NCBI GenBank assembly: GCA_021495925.1
Contig: JAKEKT010000121.1
Coordinates: forward strand, 28,844-92,843
Direction: 5' to 3'
DNA: 64,000 nt
Source: Diplodia intermedia
Taxonomy: Eukaryota; Ascomycota; Dothideomycetes; Botryosphaeriales; Botryosphaeriaceae
In this document: positions 1 to 12,434 of the stretch, piece by piece
Layout: each line of letters starts with the position of its first letter
Numbering within the stretch: the stretch's first letter is position 1
Program-made: the position numbers and the translations under genes
The notes under the pieces: model-generated
Told to the model about the DNA's origin: nothing
The model's input: only the letters and a program-made list of their open reading frames with translations
Databases searched by the model: none

Positions 1-693
1 TGCTCTCCACTGACACATGGGTGCCGTTCGGCGACGTCCGACACCAGCTTAGAAAGTGCTGAACGACACGCACAATCGCGGACCGGGCCGCCTCCACGGA
101 AGCTTGCTTACATCCATGCGACCGACTCAGACTTTCCGCGTCTTTGCCGAACTATTCCCGAACTTTGGTCTGCGAACGGGGGCAGTCATCATGGTCCACA
201 AACCGGTGACGTCATGGTGTTGCTCTGAAGCTTCAACTGCAGCCAAGTGAGCAGTATTATTTGCAGGAAGTGGAGTGTCTCCCACGCCTTGTCATCTTGC
301 GAGCCTTTGCGGGATTACTCTTGAAGTGATTAGTTGGACCCGACGGCCTTGTTCCATCCACTCACTTGGCAATGTGCTGCCTGGCTTCTGACCTCATGCT
401 AGAAGCTGATTACTAGAAAACGCTTATACAGCTCCCCCAATATTACAAACACCCCGCATGCCTTGACCTCGACTCACAACTCAGACCGAGACCCGGCCGA
501 GGTGTAACTGCAGCCTCTCCTCATCCTGACGTGATGGGAAACCGCCGGCGCGACAAGACCATATAACTCCCAGGCTTGCAGCATACCACCATGGCGCCAT
601 CTTCAGCTCCATTACTGAATCGCCATCGATTCTTCACATTCCCTCTGACCACCCTTTACACCCATAACAAGCACACCACACCTACGATCTGCA
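1..693. other. left-edge spacer and promoter of the oxidoreductase
   Basis: I see no convincing gene. A perfect CRE-type octamer (TGACGTCA) lies at 207-214 and a TATA-like ATATAA at about 561-566, roughly 130 bp before the first ATG of the next gene. Their use as regulatory sites is inferred from position only. Confidence 0.4.
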
Positions 694-1909
694 ATGCCTG
701 ACGACAACAACAACACCACCATGCGCGCCATCGCCGCAACCGCCCGTGGCGATCCCTCCGTAATCCGTGCCGTCACTCTCCCCACACCTTCTCCGCCAAC
801 TGCTCACGACCTCCTCATCCGCGTACACGCCGCCTCCGTCAACCCAGTCGACACCAAGATCCGCGCCGGCACCTACGACGACTACCAAGTGCCCGGCGAC
901 CCCATCGCCTACTTCGCGCGCGCCCCAGCGCTGCCACAAGTCCTGGGCTACGACGGCGCAGGCGAGGTCGAAGCGGTTGGGCCGGACGCAGACAAGGCTG
1001 GGTGGAACAAGGGCGATGCGGTCTACTACAGCGGCGCGCCGAACCGCCAGGGCGCGGACGCGGAGCTGCAGCTCGTGGACGCGCGCAGCGTGGCGAGGAA
1101 GCCGGAGCGGTTGGACTGGGTCGAGGCGGCGGCGTTGCCGTTGACGTGGATCACGGCGTGGGAGGCGTTGGTGGAGCGGATGGAGATCAAAGAAGGCGAG
1201 AAGGCGGGCGTGTTGATCGTGAACGGCGCTGGAGGTGAGCCTGATGGTTTCCCGCTACTTCCCTCAACTGCTTAGACGCGAGACGGGCAGTTCCAGACTG
1301 GCAACGGTGTGCTGATTAAAGGAAACTCGTCTCGCAGGTGTCGGCTCGGTAGCCTCCCAGATCGCACGCCACGTCCTCCGCCTGCCGGTCGTCGTGACAA
1401 CGACCTCGCGCGACGAGACGCGGCGCTTCAGCCTCTCGATGGGGGCGACGCATACGGTCAACCACCACGCGGACCTGCCCTCGCAGGTCGCCGCGCTCGG
1501 CCTGCCGGTCCCGATCAAGTACGTCTTCATCACGCACCGCACCGAGCAGTACCTCGCGCCGGCGGCCGCCATCTGCGCGCCCTTCGGCAAGGTCAGCAGC
1601 ATCGTGCAGACGCAGGAGCTGCCCATGTACGAGACGGAGTGGATGGCCAAGAGCCTGACGTTCTCGTGGGTGCTGCTGGGCACGAAGCCGTGGTACGGCG
1701 TCGAGCTGGACAGCCACAAGCAGATACTGGACAAGCTGCGCGAGCTGATCGACGCCGGCGTGGTCAAGTCTCACCTCACGCAGCGGCTGCCGCTGACGGC
1801 CGAGGGGGTGCGCAAAGGGCACGAGCTGCTGGCCGAAGGCAAAGTGATTGGCAAGATTGGGCTGGGCGTGGAGGAAGGAGGCCTGAAGCCCGGCGAAGCG
1901 TTTGCATAG
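694..1909 (+). CDS. zinc-type alcohol dehydrogenase-like / quinone oxidoreductase (MDR family)
   Basis: Two exons, 694-1234 and 1338-1909, separated by a 103-bp GT..AG intron, give 370 aa. The intron splits the glycine-rich NAD(P)-binding loop: joining the exons restores NGAGGVGSVASQIARH at about residues 176-191, which confirms the splice. The N-terminal GroES-like half has the family signatures SVNPVDTKIRAG and GYDGAGEVEAVG. The cysteine and histidine zinc ligands of classical alcohol dehydrogenases are not evident, so it fits the zinc-independent quinone-oxidoreductase / ZADH branch, a soluble NADPH-dependent reductase of unknown substrate. The C-terminus has the usual EGVRKGHELLAEGKVIGKI block. 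A second ATG at 721 (MRAIAAT) is an alternative start that would drop an Asn/Thr-rich 9-residue leader. Confidence 0.9.
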
Positions 1910-4355
1910 CGGACCCTTTGGCTGTCTGGGGTAAGGATCTGCCGGAGCGTGGTCAGCCTTACTCGGGTTTGGACAGCAGGCTGGGTGACTGATGACTGTC
2001 ATGTGTTTCTTGCTGGTTGCAATACTGGGTATCCTCCAGACGAATGATGAATTGTTTTACTTGCTCTATCTCCATTATATTTGACTTGATGGCAGTCTGT
2101 CCCTACGTGTTCGAATTGTGGTTCCCACTTTTTCTTCTGCGCGATTACTCGATTGGAATGACTGCTGCGGCCACTCCCTCTACCTTGCCCTCTTTTCACC
2201 GACTTTAGAAAGAGGCGCCTTTCTTTTAAATTGACATCTCGTGCACAAGACATGCTCAGGACGGACCTGTATCGAGTAATTGCGAAGTCTGCTGTGTATG
2301 TAGCGTGATGAGTTAGCGTTGGCCCCCAAAGAACGGGCCTCGAAAGGCATCAACCTAGCGTGAGTCGGACGGAGATTGTTCCGGAGACCGTTAGGTTCTC
2401 TCCCCAGACCTTCTGGAGCCGCTGACAGAAGCTGCTGCTCTTGCGCGTCGGCAATTGTACAGCAGTGCAAGGCTACGCACGCCGTCGGCTGCTGCCCCCG
2501 GCTATTTTGCCGAACCCACAGTCTCATTCGTCGGGCCTCGTGACTCTGACCGTCGGTAGTCCATGCACCACTTTCGGGTTGTCGTTGCAAGTGTCTTTGA
2601 GAGGTGGGAAAAGCAACCGTCTCTCTCCAACGATGCGGTCAGCAGCCACGAACCTTGACCCCTGCCGTCCGCCCAAAACACGGAGCCCGCCCTAACAGTA
2701 TATTGGCTTCCGAACGCTGGTTGGAAAAATTGCAAGGGGGGTTTGATATGGATCTGGGAACTCCATGGCAATCGCCAACACGTATGACTCGTGCGGGACG
2801 GACATCAGGCCATGTATTGGCTTAGGGCGCAGCAGAATGGCAAGTCTGTAGCCCTGGCCGACCGCACACGCACGAGTCGCGGACTGTAGCATCCAAACTT
2901 TTTTAGCATTTTGTTTTACCCTTCCTGTCGCGTGGCTGGCGGGCCCGGGCGCGAAAGATAGGCGTATGGCACTATATAGAGCCCGGGTGGCCCCGCCCAA
3001 TCCGCTCGTGTTTTGCGTCTGGTTCTGCTCCTCCTCCTCCTCCTCCCTTCGAAAGCGCACGCTTTTCCGACACGCCAAGTAGTGCCCCTAGGCATGCCGC
3101 GAACCATGCATTAATCCATCAATCCCTCCGGCCCCGAGCAGCTTTCCCACTCATTATTACATCCACTATTCTGCTTCCCCACACAAAAGCAGAAGGTGGC
3201 GCAACAACAGCGGGCATCGGCAGAGACACGTCTTGATGCGAGTCACTCTGGCGTCACCATGCGAACACTTCAAGATGACGACGCACATAGCTCGCCGCTG
3301 CAGTCGTCATTGTGATGGACAGGCCCCGGGCTAAGGAGTGGTTCCGCTCCGCTTGTGCACCCCCAACATCTGCGCGCAAGCGAACAACAAAAGCTGGTGG
3401 CCGCCGCCGACAAGACAACCTCTTGTTTATCAGTGCTGCCCCTCGCCAACCAGACTGTACTTTTTTGCGCCGTTCATGTATCATCGCTGTCGTTTCGGAG
3501 CCGGTCCAGATCTCCTTCCCTGTTTTTGCGCGCAAAGGGGGCGGAAGGGCTTGGCGCCGCTCTTGCTCCGTCGAAGCGGCGCTCCCTCGATGCGACCCGC
3601 GCCGTCAAGAGAGGTTTGCACCTTTGCATCGACAATCAGAAGAAAAAGACCTGTCTTGGCTGATGTCTTGCCTATCTCGGGCTTGCAAACAGCCCATGCC
3701 ACTCCCAAATGCAGCCTCGGGTCCGAGCGTTAGATCAGCAGCCGAGCATCGCCAAATGCGGAACTGACGTATTCCTGCGCGCATGCATGACAACATAGCC
3801 GCACGCGTTGATTGGCGCAGCCCCTGGACCTCTGACGTCTCCATCGGCGCTGCGACCTGCTCCGCCGCTACAAGATCGCCGCCGGCCCATCACCGCTCGG
3901 AAGACGAGTCCGACTCCGCGTCATATGAGAGCACCATCACCCTTTCGTCGTGTCGCCGGCTATATCGCCCAATCCGACTTCCCACATCATCATTCCGACA
4001 TGGACGCACTCAGGAATATGTGCGTAATCTGCATATCATCGCTGTTACGCAGGCTGCGCCGCTTTTGACTAAAATACAAATGCCCGCCCTCGTCACCCCA
4101 AGTGCATAGCAAAGTCCTATGCTGCATGTCGGTCCCTTCCAAAACTCCTAGTACCCTTCCAGTCACTAATGCTAGGCTTTCGCCATACCTGGTGCTGCCA
4201 GTATTTGTACTCCGTTAACTCCATTCCAGGGCAACACGACGACCTCCCATCATCAATCGGCAAATCGTAAAAGAAAAGAGAAGGGAAATATGACGACAAC
4301 GCATTAACGGACAAGATAATTGCAGTCGGTTCATCGAAGAAAGCGTCTCAGAGCT
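1910..4355. other. gene-free spacer, 2.4 kb
   Basis: This lies between the 3' end of the oxidoreductase and the 3' end of the bZIP gene. Several ORFs of 60-150 codons overlap each other in different frames without splice logic or recognisable motifs. A CTC/TCC microsatellite lies at about 3030-3046. Nothing else can be supported. Confidence 0.4.
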
Positions 4356-5438
4356 TCACTGCGACTGTTGAAGCATGTCCGCCCAGGACTCGTTCAGGAT
4401 TCCATCCGATGCTGTCGAGTTCGACCGAATGCTTCCCAAGTCACTCGCCTCGGTGCTGGCTCGCTCTGCCGACCTCCCAAAATCGACCGATCCCCGACCT
4501 GGAAACATGCTAGGACCTCCTTGTCCGGAGACACTCATGTTTGAGTGTGGGTACGGCCCAGGTGATTGGTAAGAAGACGCTTGCATGGCCCCAGCAGGGT
4601 CGGAGGCGGCTTGAGCGCGAACGCCAACGTGGACTTTCTCAGCTTCCTTGCCGATGAACTCGTTGATCGGCTGGTAGCCGCAGTCTGCGTGTTGGAAGAT
4701 CAGGTTCTTGAGCTCGTACATTGTGTTGCTCAACACATTCACTTCGGCGCTCAGGTACTTGTTCCTGGCCGCCAAGTCTCTGCAGTCATTGTCGAGCTGG
4801 ACCATCCACTCCTTCTTCTTCTGTCGGCACTTGTGCGCAGCCACACGGTTCCTCTCTAGGAATTGATCGCGCTTGGCTTTGTCTTCCGGGTCCTGGCTAT
4901 CATCCTCGACAACAACTACGGACTTTCTTCCTCGCTTCCGGGTCGAGCTGCCGACGCTACCCTTAGACGATCGCTTACGCTTGTTGCTGGCTGTGGCGAC
5001 TTCCGTCGAATCCTCTACCTTGACCTGGATCTCGTTATCTTTGCTCGAGTTGAAGGCAAGCTTCGATTCGGCCGATTTGGGGGAGAGATCGTCCGGCGGT
5101 GTGATTTGGCCATGCTGGCTACGCACGCTCGGTAAGGTGAACAGCGTTTGCGGGTTGAAGAAGTTTTCCGACGACTGGCCATGCCCATCGAACAAGGAAT
5201 TGTTGTTGCCCGAAAGCACACCGGGGTGGACTGTGACCTGCTCCAAATCTTGGCTAAACGTAGTGGCGTTGGCAGGATCGAAATCCATGGAGTCCTGCTG
5301 AGGAGAGAAAGAGAATTTGCCGGTGGCGGTTTCCTCGACGCCGCCGCTCATTGAAGGGAATGACACGGCTGAGTAGCCGGCAAGGCTGTCCACACGGGCA
5401 TGAGGCCGGGTCTCGAAGTCAAACTCGCTCCCGGTCAT
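4356..5438 (-). CDS. bZIP transcription factor, ATF/CREB type
   Basis: Intronless, 360 aa. The basic region at about residues 188-210 carries NRVAAHKCRQKKK, the ATF/CREB-type DNA-binding signature. It is followed by leucines in perfect heptads (L215, L222, L229, L236, L243), so the protein should dimerise and bind CRE-like sites in the nucleus. A KRKR-type basic stretch at about 153-171 could add nuclear targeting, and the N-terminal half is Ser/Asn/Asp-rich and probably disordered. Fungal relatives (Atf1/AtfA, AtfB) act in stress, conidiation and secondary-metabolism control. At 360 aa this is shorter than typical AtfA, so I call only the family. The ATG at 5438 is the first in frame. A GTAAGT donor at about 5886 (minus strand) hints at a 5'-UTR intron, unproven. 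Confidence 0.9.
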   Translation of the reverse strand: MTGSEFDFETRPHARVDSLAGYSAVSFPSMSGGVEETATGKFSFSPQQDSMDFDPANATTFSQDLEQVTVHPGVLSGNNNSLFDGHGQSSENFFNPQTLFTLPSVRSQHGQITPPDDLSPKSAESKLAFNSSKDNEIQVKVEDSTEVATASNKRKRSSKGSVGSSTRKRGRKSVVVVEDDSQDPEDKAKRDQFLERNRVAAHKCRQKKKEWMVQLDNDCRDLAARNKYLSAEVNVLSNTMYELKNLIFQHADCGYQPINEFIGKEAEKVHVGVRAQAASDPAGAMQASSYQSPGPYPHSNMSVSGQGGPSMFPGRGSVDFGRSAERASTEASDLGSIRSNSTASDGILNESWADMLQQSQ

Positions 5439-8102
5439 TATGCCGATGCTGGTAGGGTTCAGGACTGTTTGGAGGGTTGCGCGGATGCGTCGAAGAGCTA
5501 GCCGAAGATTGCGATCGCAATCAGAAGTTCGATTGGGGCGAGTCGCTTTGCCTGGTGGCTTCGTCGCTAGGCAATTTTGAAGCTATCACAGCAGCGGGGT
5601 TGCTATGGTGTTGGAATGCGCTCAACAACGGCTAAGAAGATGTTTTTTGGGATGCAGGATGTGCGGCGGCAAGGTCCTGGATCTTTGTTGGAGAGCTGGC
5701 TAATATGATGCAGTAGTGCTGGTGGCAGCAGCAGGGGTGGCGAAGGCGACGGGTCTTGCTCGGCGCTTCCAGGTAAGATCTGGCGAGAAGGCGCGGTCAA
5801 CGTAACAGCTCCAGGGGTGGTGCAGCTGTTGGCTGGGGTCCTGACGATCGTGATGCGGGAAATGTGGAGGGCGGCACGCGACTTACTCGTGCCCCAGATT
5901 GTCGAAGTCGGTCGGCACGTCAGAGTATGGTGGCGGTAGGCTCGGTTTGCGCGAGGTTGAAGGCAGGCAAGCAAGAGGTGGCGAGGAGAGGGCGGACGTA
6001 ACGAAGGGCGGTTGTGGCGCGGGCGCGCGGGGACGCGACCCAGCTGGCGGGAGAGGGGCTTAGTGCTAGCTCGGCCGGAGGGGTAGCTGCGCGGCTGGGT
6101 GGCTTGCACGGCGAGGTGGGACAGCTGGAACGAAGACAGCGGATGGCGGTTGCGCGTTTGTGGCCGTCGCAACGTCTCCGAGAAACAACGAACAGTTGAA
6201 AGAGGAGGAGGGCTGCGAGTCGGGAGGCAGGATGGGAATTGGGAGTTTCCCATGAGCAAAACAGGAATGCGAGTCTGGCAGCCGCGACCGACCAGGATGC
6301 GGCCGCTAGACCGGCGGTAGCGCGCCACAGAGCGTGCAGCATCCCCGATCTCCCAGCGAAAACCTGATTGCCAGCCGTCGACGATACCAACGCCAAAGTA
6401 CTTCCGACGAGCCCGAGCGAACAGCGCGCAGGCCTCGACGGCACGCAATACCGGACCGCCCTTCTCGCGCCTTCGGTCGCCGCGAAACCGGCCTGCCGTC
6501 CCCCTCCTCGCCCCGCTGCTGCACAGCGTCCAGCTGCATAGCCTTGCATCAGCCAAGACAGCACTGGCCGATCCTCTCCCCATCCGTCAACCGACGGGCC
6601 AGAGCTTCCTGGGCTTTTGTTCTCGCCTCGTCGCGCGGCCACGCCGAACTGAGCGCCGTACCTGGGTGGCCTGAGCCTTTTCCTTTCTCTGCTGTGCTGC
6701 GCAATCCTCTCGGCCCTGCGCTCCCTTTCGGTCTGGCCATGCCATTGGCCATGGAGCTGCGGAGAAACCAATCACGTGTCTGGCTATTGCAGGCGTCCTC
6801 GGCTCAGCAGCAAAGACGGCAGCTAAGCCGATGCTGGCAGCGCTGCCGTTTCATTCGCCTGACTTATCGTCATGGCAACTCGTGTCCGAGTTTCAAGGAG
6901 CTCGCGCCTTTCAAAGCAAATTGGCAAGGCCTGCCGTATGACCACGCCGCTGACGAGCCTTGTGAAGTTGCTGGTGGTTGTGCATCACAGGCAACGGCTG
7001 CACTCATGAAGGACGGATTCCATTCAAGACATACCAGCTCCACGGTAGGTGCTCTATTGTATTTCAGCGTCTTTGTTTCCGCACGCAGCAGCCCACTGCA
7101 TCCACGTCTTCCATTAGTGGCCAAGTGTGCCTCCGTTTCTGATAAAGTTCACCCCGCATTCATGATTTATCTCCAATGCCCGTTTTCACTTGAAAACGGA
7201 CGACAATGATTCGCCCGGCAGACACATCCGTAGGTCAGCGCTGGAGCTTTAGCTCGCACATAGATTAATCGCGTTCCATGGCCTGCTACGCGGGGTCGAG
7301 GGCGCGCCGCTGGCCGTTGACCCGCCAGCCACGCACTCGCCACGGTAGGGGTATCTGTTCGCATCCTGCAGATCGTTAACTAGCTCCACCAACCTTTTAA
7401 ATGAAGAATTTTGCATGTGGCATCGCTGGAAGTATTCTTGCGTCTCCATCTGGTATGCACATCATACAGCTCTGTTCGCGGCGCATGCTCGTAAGACACG
7501 CTGCAGCCGCCATCTGGAACATGCTGTGCGCGCTGGTGCCGGCAATAGAAGCCTTATACTGGTGCGCCAGCCTCGAGCGGAACAGTGGCAGGCAAAGGAC
7601 CCTGGAAGCGGCACACAAGAGCTCTAGGCAGACAGCCAGTACGCGCGGCTGCAGCCGGGACCGGAGGCGTCTCAGCGGCGGTTGTGATAACCCTGCAAAT
7701 CCCCGCGAGGGATGCGCGCTCATCATTCGCTTTTGGGGCCAACATACTGTGGTCGTTCCACAGGCCCAACACTTCATCCTGACTGGTCTCCTCGCATCGC
7801 CCGTCTTCTCGACAATTAGCTCCCGTGGTCGTCGCGGCGGCTAGTCCTTAGAACGCACAGTTCTGTGCGGGGCATTCCCGTCGCTCCCCGCTCTTTGTCT
7901 GTTTCGGGTAACGTGGCCTCGCTTGCGGCTTCACGCTCAGGCCGCCCAGGCCCATGAACCCTGAACTCCGGCAGACACCGACTCGCCCGCCGCCGCTCGT
8001 CGTTCAACTTACCAGAAACCACACCTCGCCGCGTCCGGATCGCCCCTTCCCAGTATCGCGGGGAAGTGAGGCACCGTCGATCCGCTCATCGCGCCTACGC
8101 CC
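5439..8102. other. long divergent spacer between the bZIP and Sec2-domain genes
   Basis: 2.66 kb holds the 5' regions of two divergently transcribed genes. The half next to the bZIP gene is GC-rich with long overlapping ORFs on both strands (for example 5603-6583 minus, rich in Arg/Ser/Pro) that show no family motif. I read these as composition artefacts of a long untranslated leader or promoter. No RNA gene recognised. Confidence 0.4.
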
Positions 8103-8925
8103 ATGTCGACCACCACCACGCTCATCGCGACCACTGCCCCTGGCCTCTACGCGCCGCCCCAGCTCTCTACCACGGCGTCCTCTTGTCCTTCTTGTGGCAC
8201 AGATGTGCCCAGCCTATCGGGACCCGCGGAAAATGTAGCCCAGAGGCGGATAGTGGAGCTCGAAACCCAGGTGCGCATGTTGACGGAGAAGGCCTCGACA
8301 GCAGGTAAGCCCCTGCCAGTCCCGTTGCGGACCATCGGTTCCAGCTTGCTTTTTCCTTGTATCTTACACGCTTCCAGTCGACAAGTTAGCAGATTATGAG
8401 GATGAGCTGCGCCATCTGAGAGCCTTACAGGCAAAAGCCACCGCTCCCGCCGAATCTAGTGCTCTCAACGCCTTGCCTGCCACACCTTCTGGCGATGGCA
8501 ATAGGCCGCACACAGCAAACCCAGCTGGCCCCACCGCCCGAACCTCTCGCATCACATCGCTCCTGGGCCGCCGCAAGTCATCCGCCTCCATCTCGGCCGG
8601 CGTACCCGCGGCTGGCACCGTTCCACCGCTTCCTGGTGTCCCTTCGCAAGACCTGGAGCTCCGCAATGCCCTTGAAAAGGAGAGGGGTCTACGACAGGAG
8701 GCGGAGGGAAAAGTGTCTGCGATGAGCAGCGAGATCGAGGAGCTCAGCGTCACACTTTTCCAACAAGCCAATGAGATGGTTGCGGAGGAGCGTAGGGCTC
8801 GTGCCAAGCTGGAAGAGCGGGTCGAGATGTTGGAGAAGAGAGACAAAGACAAGAGAAGGCGGCTCGAGCGGCTAGAAACTGCAGTACAACGCATCGAAAG
8901 GGTCCGCGGGCTTCTCGCGCCTTGA
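8103..8925 (+). CDS. Sec2-domain Rab guanine nucleotide exchange factor-like protein
   Basis: Exons 8103-8304 and 8378-8925 (73-bp intron) give 249 aa. The C-terminal third (about 175-245) is a long coiled coil with the Sec2p signature MSSEIEELSVTLFQQANEMV followed by ERRARAKLEERVEMLEKR. In Sec2 this region is the catalytic coiled coil that opens the Rab GTPase Sec4 on secretory vesicles. An N-terminal CxxC (SCPSCG, about residue 28) and a second predicted helix (about 48-80) precede a Ser/Pro-rich linker. The protein is much shorter than yeast Sec2 (about 760 aa) and lacks its C-terminal vesicle-targeting region. It may be the small fungal Sec2-domain paralogue, or a later exon may have been missed, although a stop follows directly. 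Confidence 0.85.
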
Positions 8926-9149
8926 CACCACCTACCTGCCCTGCTAGGAACACGCCTCAAGGACTCTGTCGGCTCAGTCCGACTGGCTTGGCCGGAGACA
9001 TCATCCAAGGCGTACCCTCGACCCTAGAGAGACTGGTTCTCTCGCACCCCCTGGTGGACCTCCCATGGCGGCTTCGTCATATACACGCAAACACGCTGCA
9101 ATCCTGACGATCAGTGTCGTCCATGCTCATACAGCTGGCCTTACGATCA

Positions 9150-10227
9150 TTAGCGGGATCTAAGGCCCTTGGAACTCCATGATGCTCCTGGAGGTGCTTG
9201 TGTCATCATCGGAATGGCAATGTGACGCACCTGGCGCGTTCGGATGTGATCCGATGTAAGGCCCTCTTCGCCTACAAGGGATATCCCATCGAGATCGTCG
9301 GAGCTGGCCTCCAGATTTGCGGGACGAGCAGGGGACGTTCCCACTTGACCTGCCGTGACATTTGTGTACGAGATCTGCACGCTGCTGATATTTTCGTGCA
9401 GATAAGACACTGCTGATCACTGGATTAAGTCATGCATATGGTTGAGCAAAGTTTGGCCGTAGCATCGCCTCAGCCGATGTGGCTTTGAGATAGGCTGATG
9501 ATAAATGCGAGACGTACTACTTTCCGGGAATCACTTGCGTCAAGACGCGTCCGACAGAATCATCTTTTCGGGAATGACCTGCATCGGGCCTTCTGTTGGA
9601 TGAGTAAACGAGCGACTTGGTGAAAGAAATGCTTGCAGCTCAGCTCGGAAAAGTTTCTAATTGCACTTGAGTCAAAACAGGGGGGAACTCCTGCCGTCTG
9701 ATCTGCACGATAATCGCCACTCTGGATGATCTCCTGCAGGCTTACCGAGCGGGGGATGACAACGTGGGTGGAAGACAGCCCGCGTGGAACTTCCCGAGGA
9801 GGTGTGGACGGGACGACGTCAGAGGGTACACAAATGACAACATGTTCTCATAGCACAAGTCATGCTTGAGCCTACCAGGGTGATGTTTGCTGGTGGAGCA
9901 AACACCGGTGCCACAATTCTCCACCCTTTCACGTCCTGCTGGGGCAACAAATCCTCAGACGTAACTTCGACATAATAAATGCACTCATCCATTCTGAACG
10001 CAACCACGCCTATTTGCTGCCATGTTATTTCTTGCAACTTCCTAGCGCATTACTGCGGCGAGCCGGCTATTCTCTGCTACTTCATCTTCGTTGTCTGCGG
10101 TTTTCTTTAACATCATTGGATAGGCATGAGAAAGTTCGGATTCGAGGATTCGAGGCCCGACTCTCTTCTGCTTTCTGGTATGAGACCACGGCCTATTTAA
10201 GTAGTGTTGGCCTAGAGAAGCTGGCAA
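9150..10227 (-). pseudogene. probable decayed protein-coding gene, family unknown
   Basis: A chain of five protein-like reading segments follows one another on the minus strand: 10227-10042, 10037-9819, 9847-9560, 9588-9430 (with an internal TAG at 9517-9519) and 9410-9150. Adjacent segments overlap or nearly abut but differ in frame, and only the last junction (about 9430-9410) could accommodate a short intron. Their composition is that of ordinary protein (for example QQIGVVAFRMDECIYYVEV, VSLQEIIQSGDYRADQ, ISLVGEEGLTSDHIRTRQV), unlike the Arg/Ser/Pro-rich shadow ORFs elsewhere. The simplest reading is a gene broken by small indels and a nonsense change. I do not recognise the family. A multi-exon gene with very short introns is the alternative. 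Confidence 0.35.
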
Positions 10228-12281
10228 TAGCTCTCACCAAAGCTCTCGTCAGCTATTCAGCTTTACATGCTCATCTTTGGCCCGCTCTCGCCCCTACTCG
10301 TGGTCCTACTTAACTCCTTGCCCAATCCTCTCGCTAGAAAGTCCAACCATTGCTTTCGCAGCTTAATCGGATATGTCTGAATCAATACGCAAGCTTTCAG
10401 TTTGACTTCGTCGCCAATGAGCAGCAATTCTTCAGCACAGCATTGCGGGATTACTCTAGTTGTGTATAAGCATACGACCTCAGCGCAAACTCCACAACTT
10501 AGCGCTACTGGGGAATATGCTCCTTTTGCGTTCTGGCTATAGAATGTGGCTGTTGCCTTTCTACTAATCAAGTAGCAGACGCTTTTCTAGAAGCCATCAC
10601 GTGGCTTTCCTCTAACCATATCGAGTATGTTGGGAAATTGCGATAAACTGCGGGGTAAGTTTCAAAGCGATGTGCGTTCGCGCAGATTGACCAAATAACT
10701 TCACGATCCCTCCCGTCTATCTCAGGCCCTGGTTTGTGGGGCACGCTTCTCCTGACATCAAACTTTGCACCGCTGGAGATTCGTCAGGAACGGAGCTCGA
10801 TCCAAGCGCGAAGGGGATATGAGAGCTCAGAAAGCCCCTTCAATCCCGCGGCAAGCGGCCGCTCGAGGGGTTATATTGCGCACGAGCGGCCATGATCTAC
10901 GAAGCTTGGATGAAGAGCTTTGGCGAACCACAGGCAATTTGCAGTCCGTCGAACAAACCCCCCCGTCTACTGCTTGCCGGCTTCGATCCTACCCAAGGAC
11001 CATCCCGCCCAGCCACTGGACCGGCGGCGGTGCAAAGGAACAGCGCCGTTCGCAATTACCCTCCAAACCGCCGGCGCGAGCCGATCGACGCGGCGAAAAG
11101 ATGCGGAGAAGCGCACATCTCTAGGGGCCCACCGAGGCGGCGACTAATAATGACCGTCCTGCTCTGACGGAGACCCTGAAAGGGCCCTGGAGGCGATCTC
11201 GGAGATGTGGCAGCAGCCTCTTTTCGCAACCACGATCAAATTCGCGCAACGAACAGAGCGCCATCATCAGACGACAGGGGGGAGCTGACGAAGATGGTCA
11301 GCCTTCGACCTCGGGGACCGCGGGCGCTCTGGCCTGCACGCTGGCTGTGCCCCGGGCCCGCGGCGGGAAACCGAGCGCTGGATTAATCCCCTTTGCTGCG
11401 GCTCTTCTTTCCAATATTCGCCCGCGGCCTGCTTTCAGCTAGGAGAGGCGCCGCAGGATCCATTGGATGCGTGTGGCGAGAGGGGGGAGTGGCACGCGCG
11501 GGGAGTGGCTGGGACGCAGGCGACGCAGCGTGTAGAGTCGGGAATGGCGTTGACCTGGGACGCGGCTCGAGTTCTGCACGTCAGCTGGCGGTTCGCAGGA
11601 AGTCGGTGGCGGGAGCAGTTGAGCGGAAGCTCTGGTGTAGCACGCGGCCAGGGGTGGGCGGCGAAGATTTGGAGGTTGGTCGTCATTAATTGCAGTCATC
11701 TGACGCATCCTGCAGAGCATCCGCAGGCGACGCGGCGGTGGTTGAGAACAGGTCGGCCAGGCATCCCCGCAGGCGGCCCTTCCCTTGGGGCGGCGCTGCT
11801 GCAGGACAGGCCGCGGAGCCGAGAGCGGGGACTAGCGTCGATGCCAAATTTCCCCAGGCCTGGCCACGCGTCTCTGCGTAGCTAAGATCTGCCTTCTGGA
11901 ACCGTCAGGCGCAGGCCGGCCCTTTGCACGCCGCCAAAATGCCTCTGGTTGGCCGTTTCCCTTACGTACCCAGCTGTGCCATCCCTAGTGGCTTGATGCC
12001 CGGCCCCTCACTGCGCCATCGTGCCCGCCGCGCCTCATGCGGTCAGCTGCAGGGGTCGAGACGCCTGAGGGCCATGACGGCCAATTCGAGAAAAATACAA
12101 ATCCGCGCTGCTCCCGCTGACCACAGTGCGCCTTCACCGCCGTGTGCACCTTCTCCTCCGTCCCAACACCACCGCTTCAGCTGCGGCGACATATCCGGTC
12201 CGGCCAACACTACCCGCGCCACAGTGGCAACCCTCTGCTTCCGGCGCTTACATCACCTCACTACGCACCCGTGGTCGGGAG

Positions 12282-12287
12282 TATAAA
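12282..12287 (+). promoter_or_regulatory. TATA-like box upstream of the 12.4-kb gene
   Basis: TATAAA about 150 bp before the ATG at 12435, in otherwise GC-rich sequence. Positional inference. Confidence 0.35.
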
Positions 12288-12434
12288 GCTATCCGCCCTT
12301 GCTTTTTCGGGCCCGCCGGTTGCACCACTAGCGTCTCATCAACGTAGCACCGCATTCCCCCGGAATCACCTCATCACACAAACAAAAATTCCTCGCCTGC
12401 GTGTCGACAACAACCACATCACTCCTCACTCAAA

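Larger units (their letters stand above)
8926..12434. other. gene-poor spacer, 3.5 kb
   Basis: The left part contains a probable decayed gene (9150-10227, listed separately). The right part (10.7-12.4 kb) is GC-rich with short overlapping ORFs lacking motifs. A TATAAA at 12282-12287 lies about 150 bp before the next start codon and is a plausible core promoter. Confidence 0.4.
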
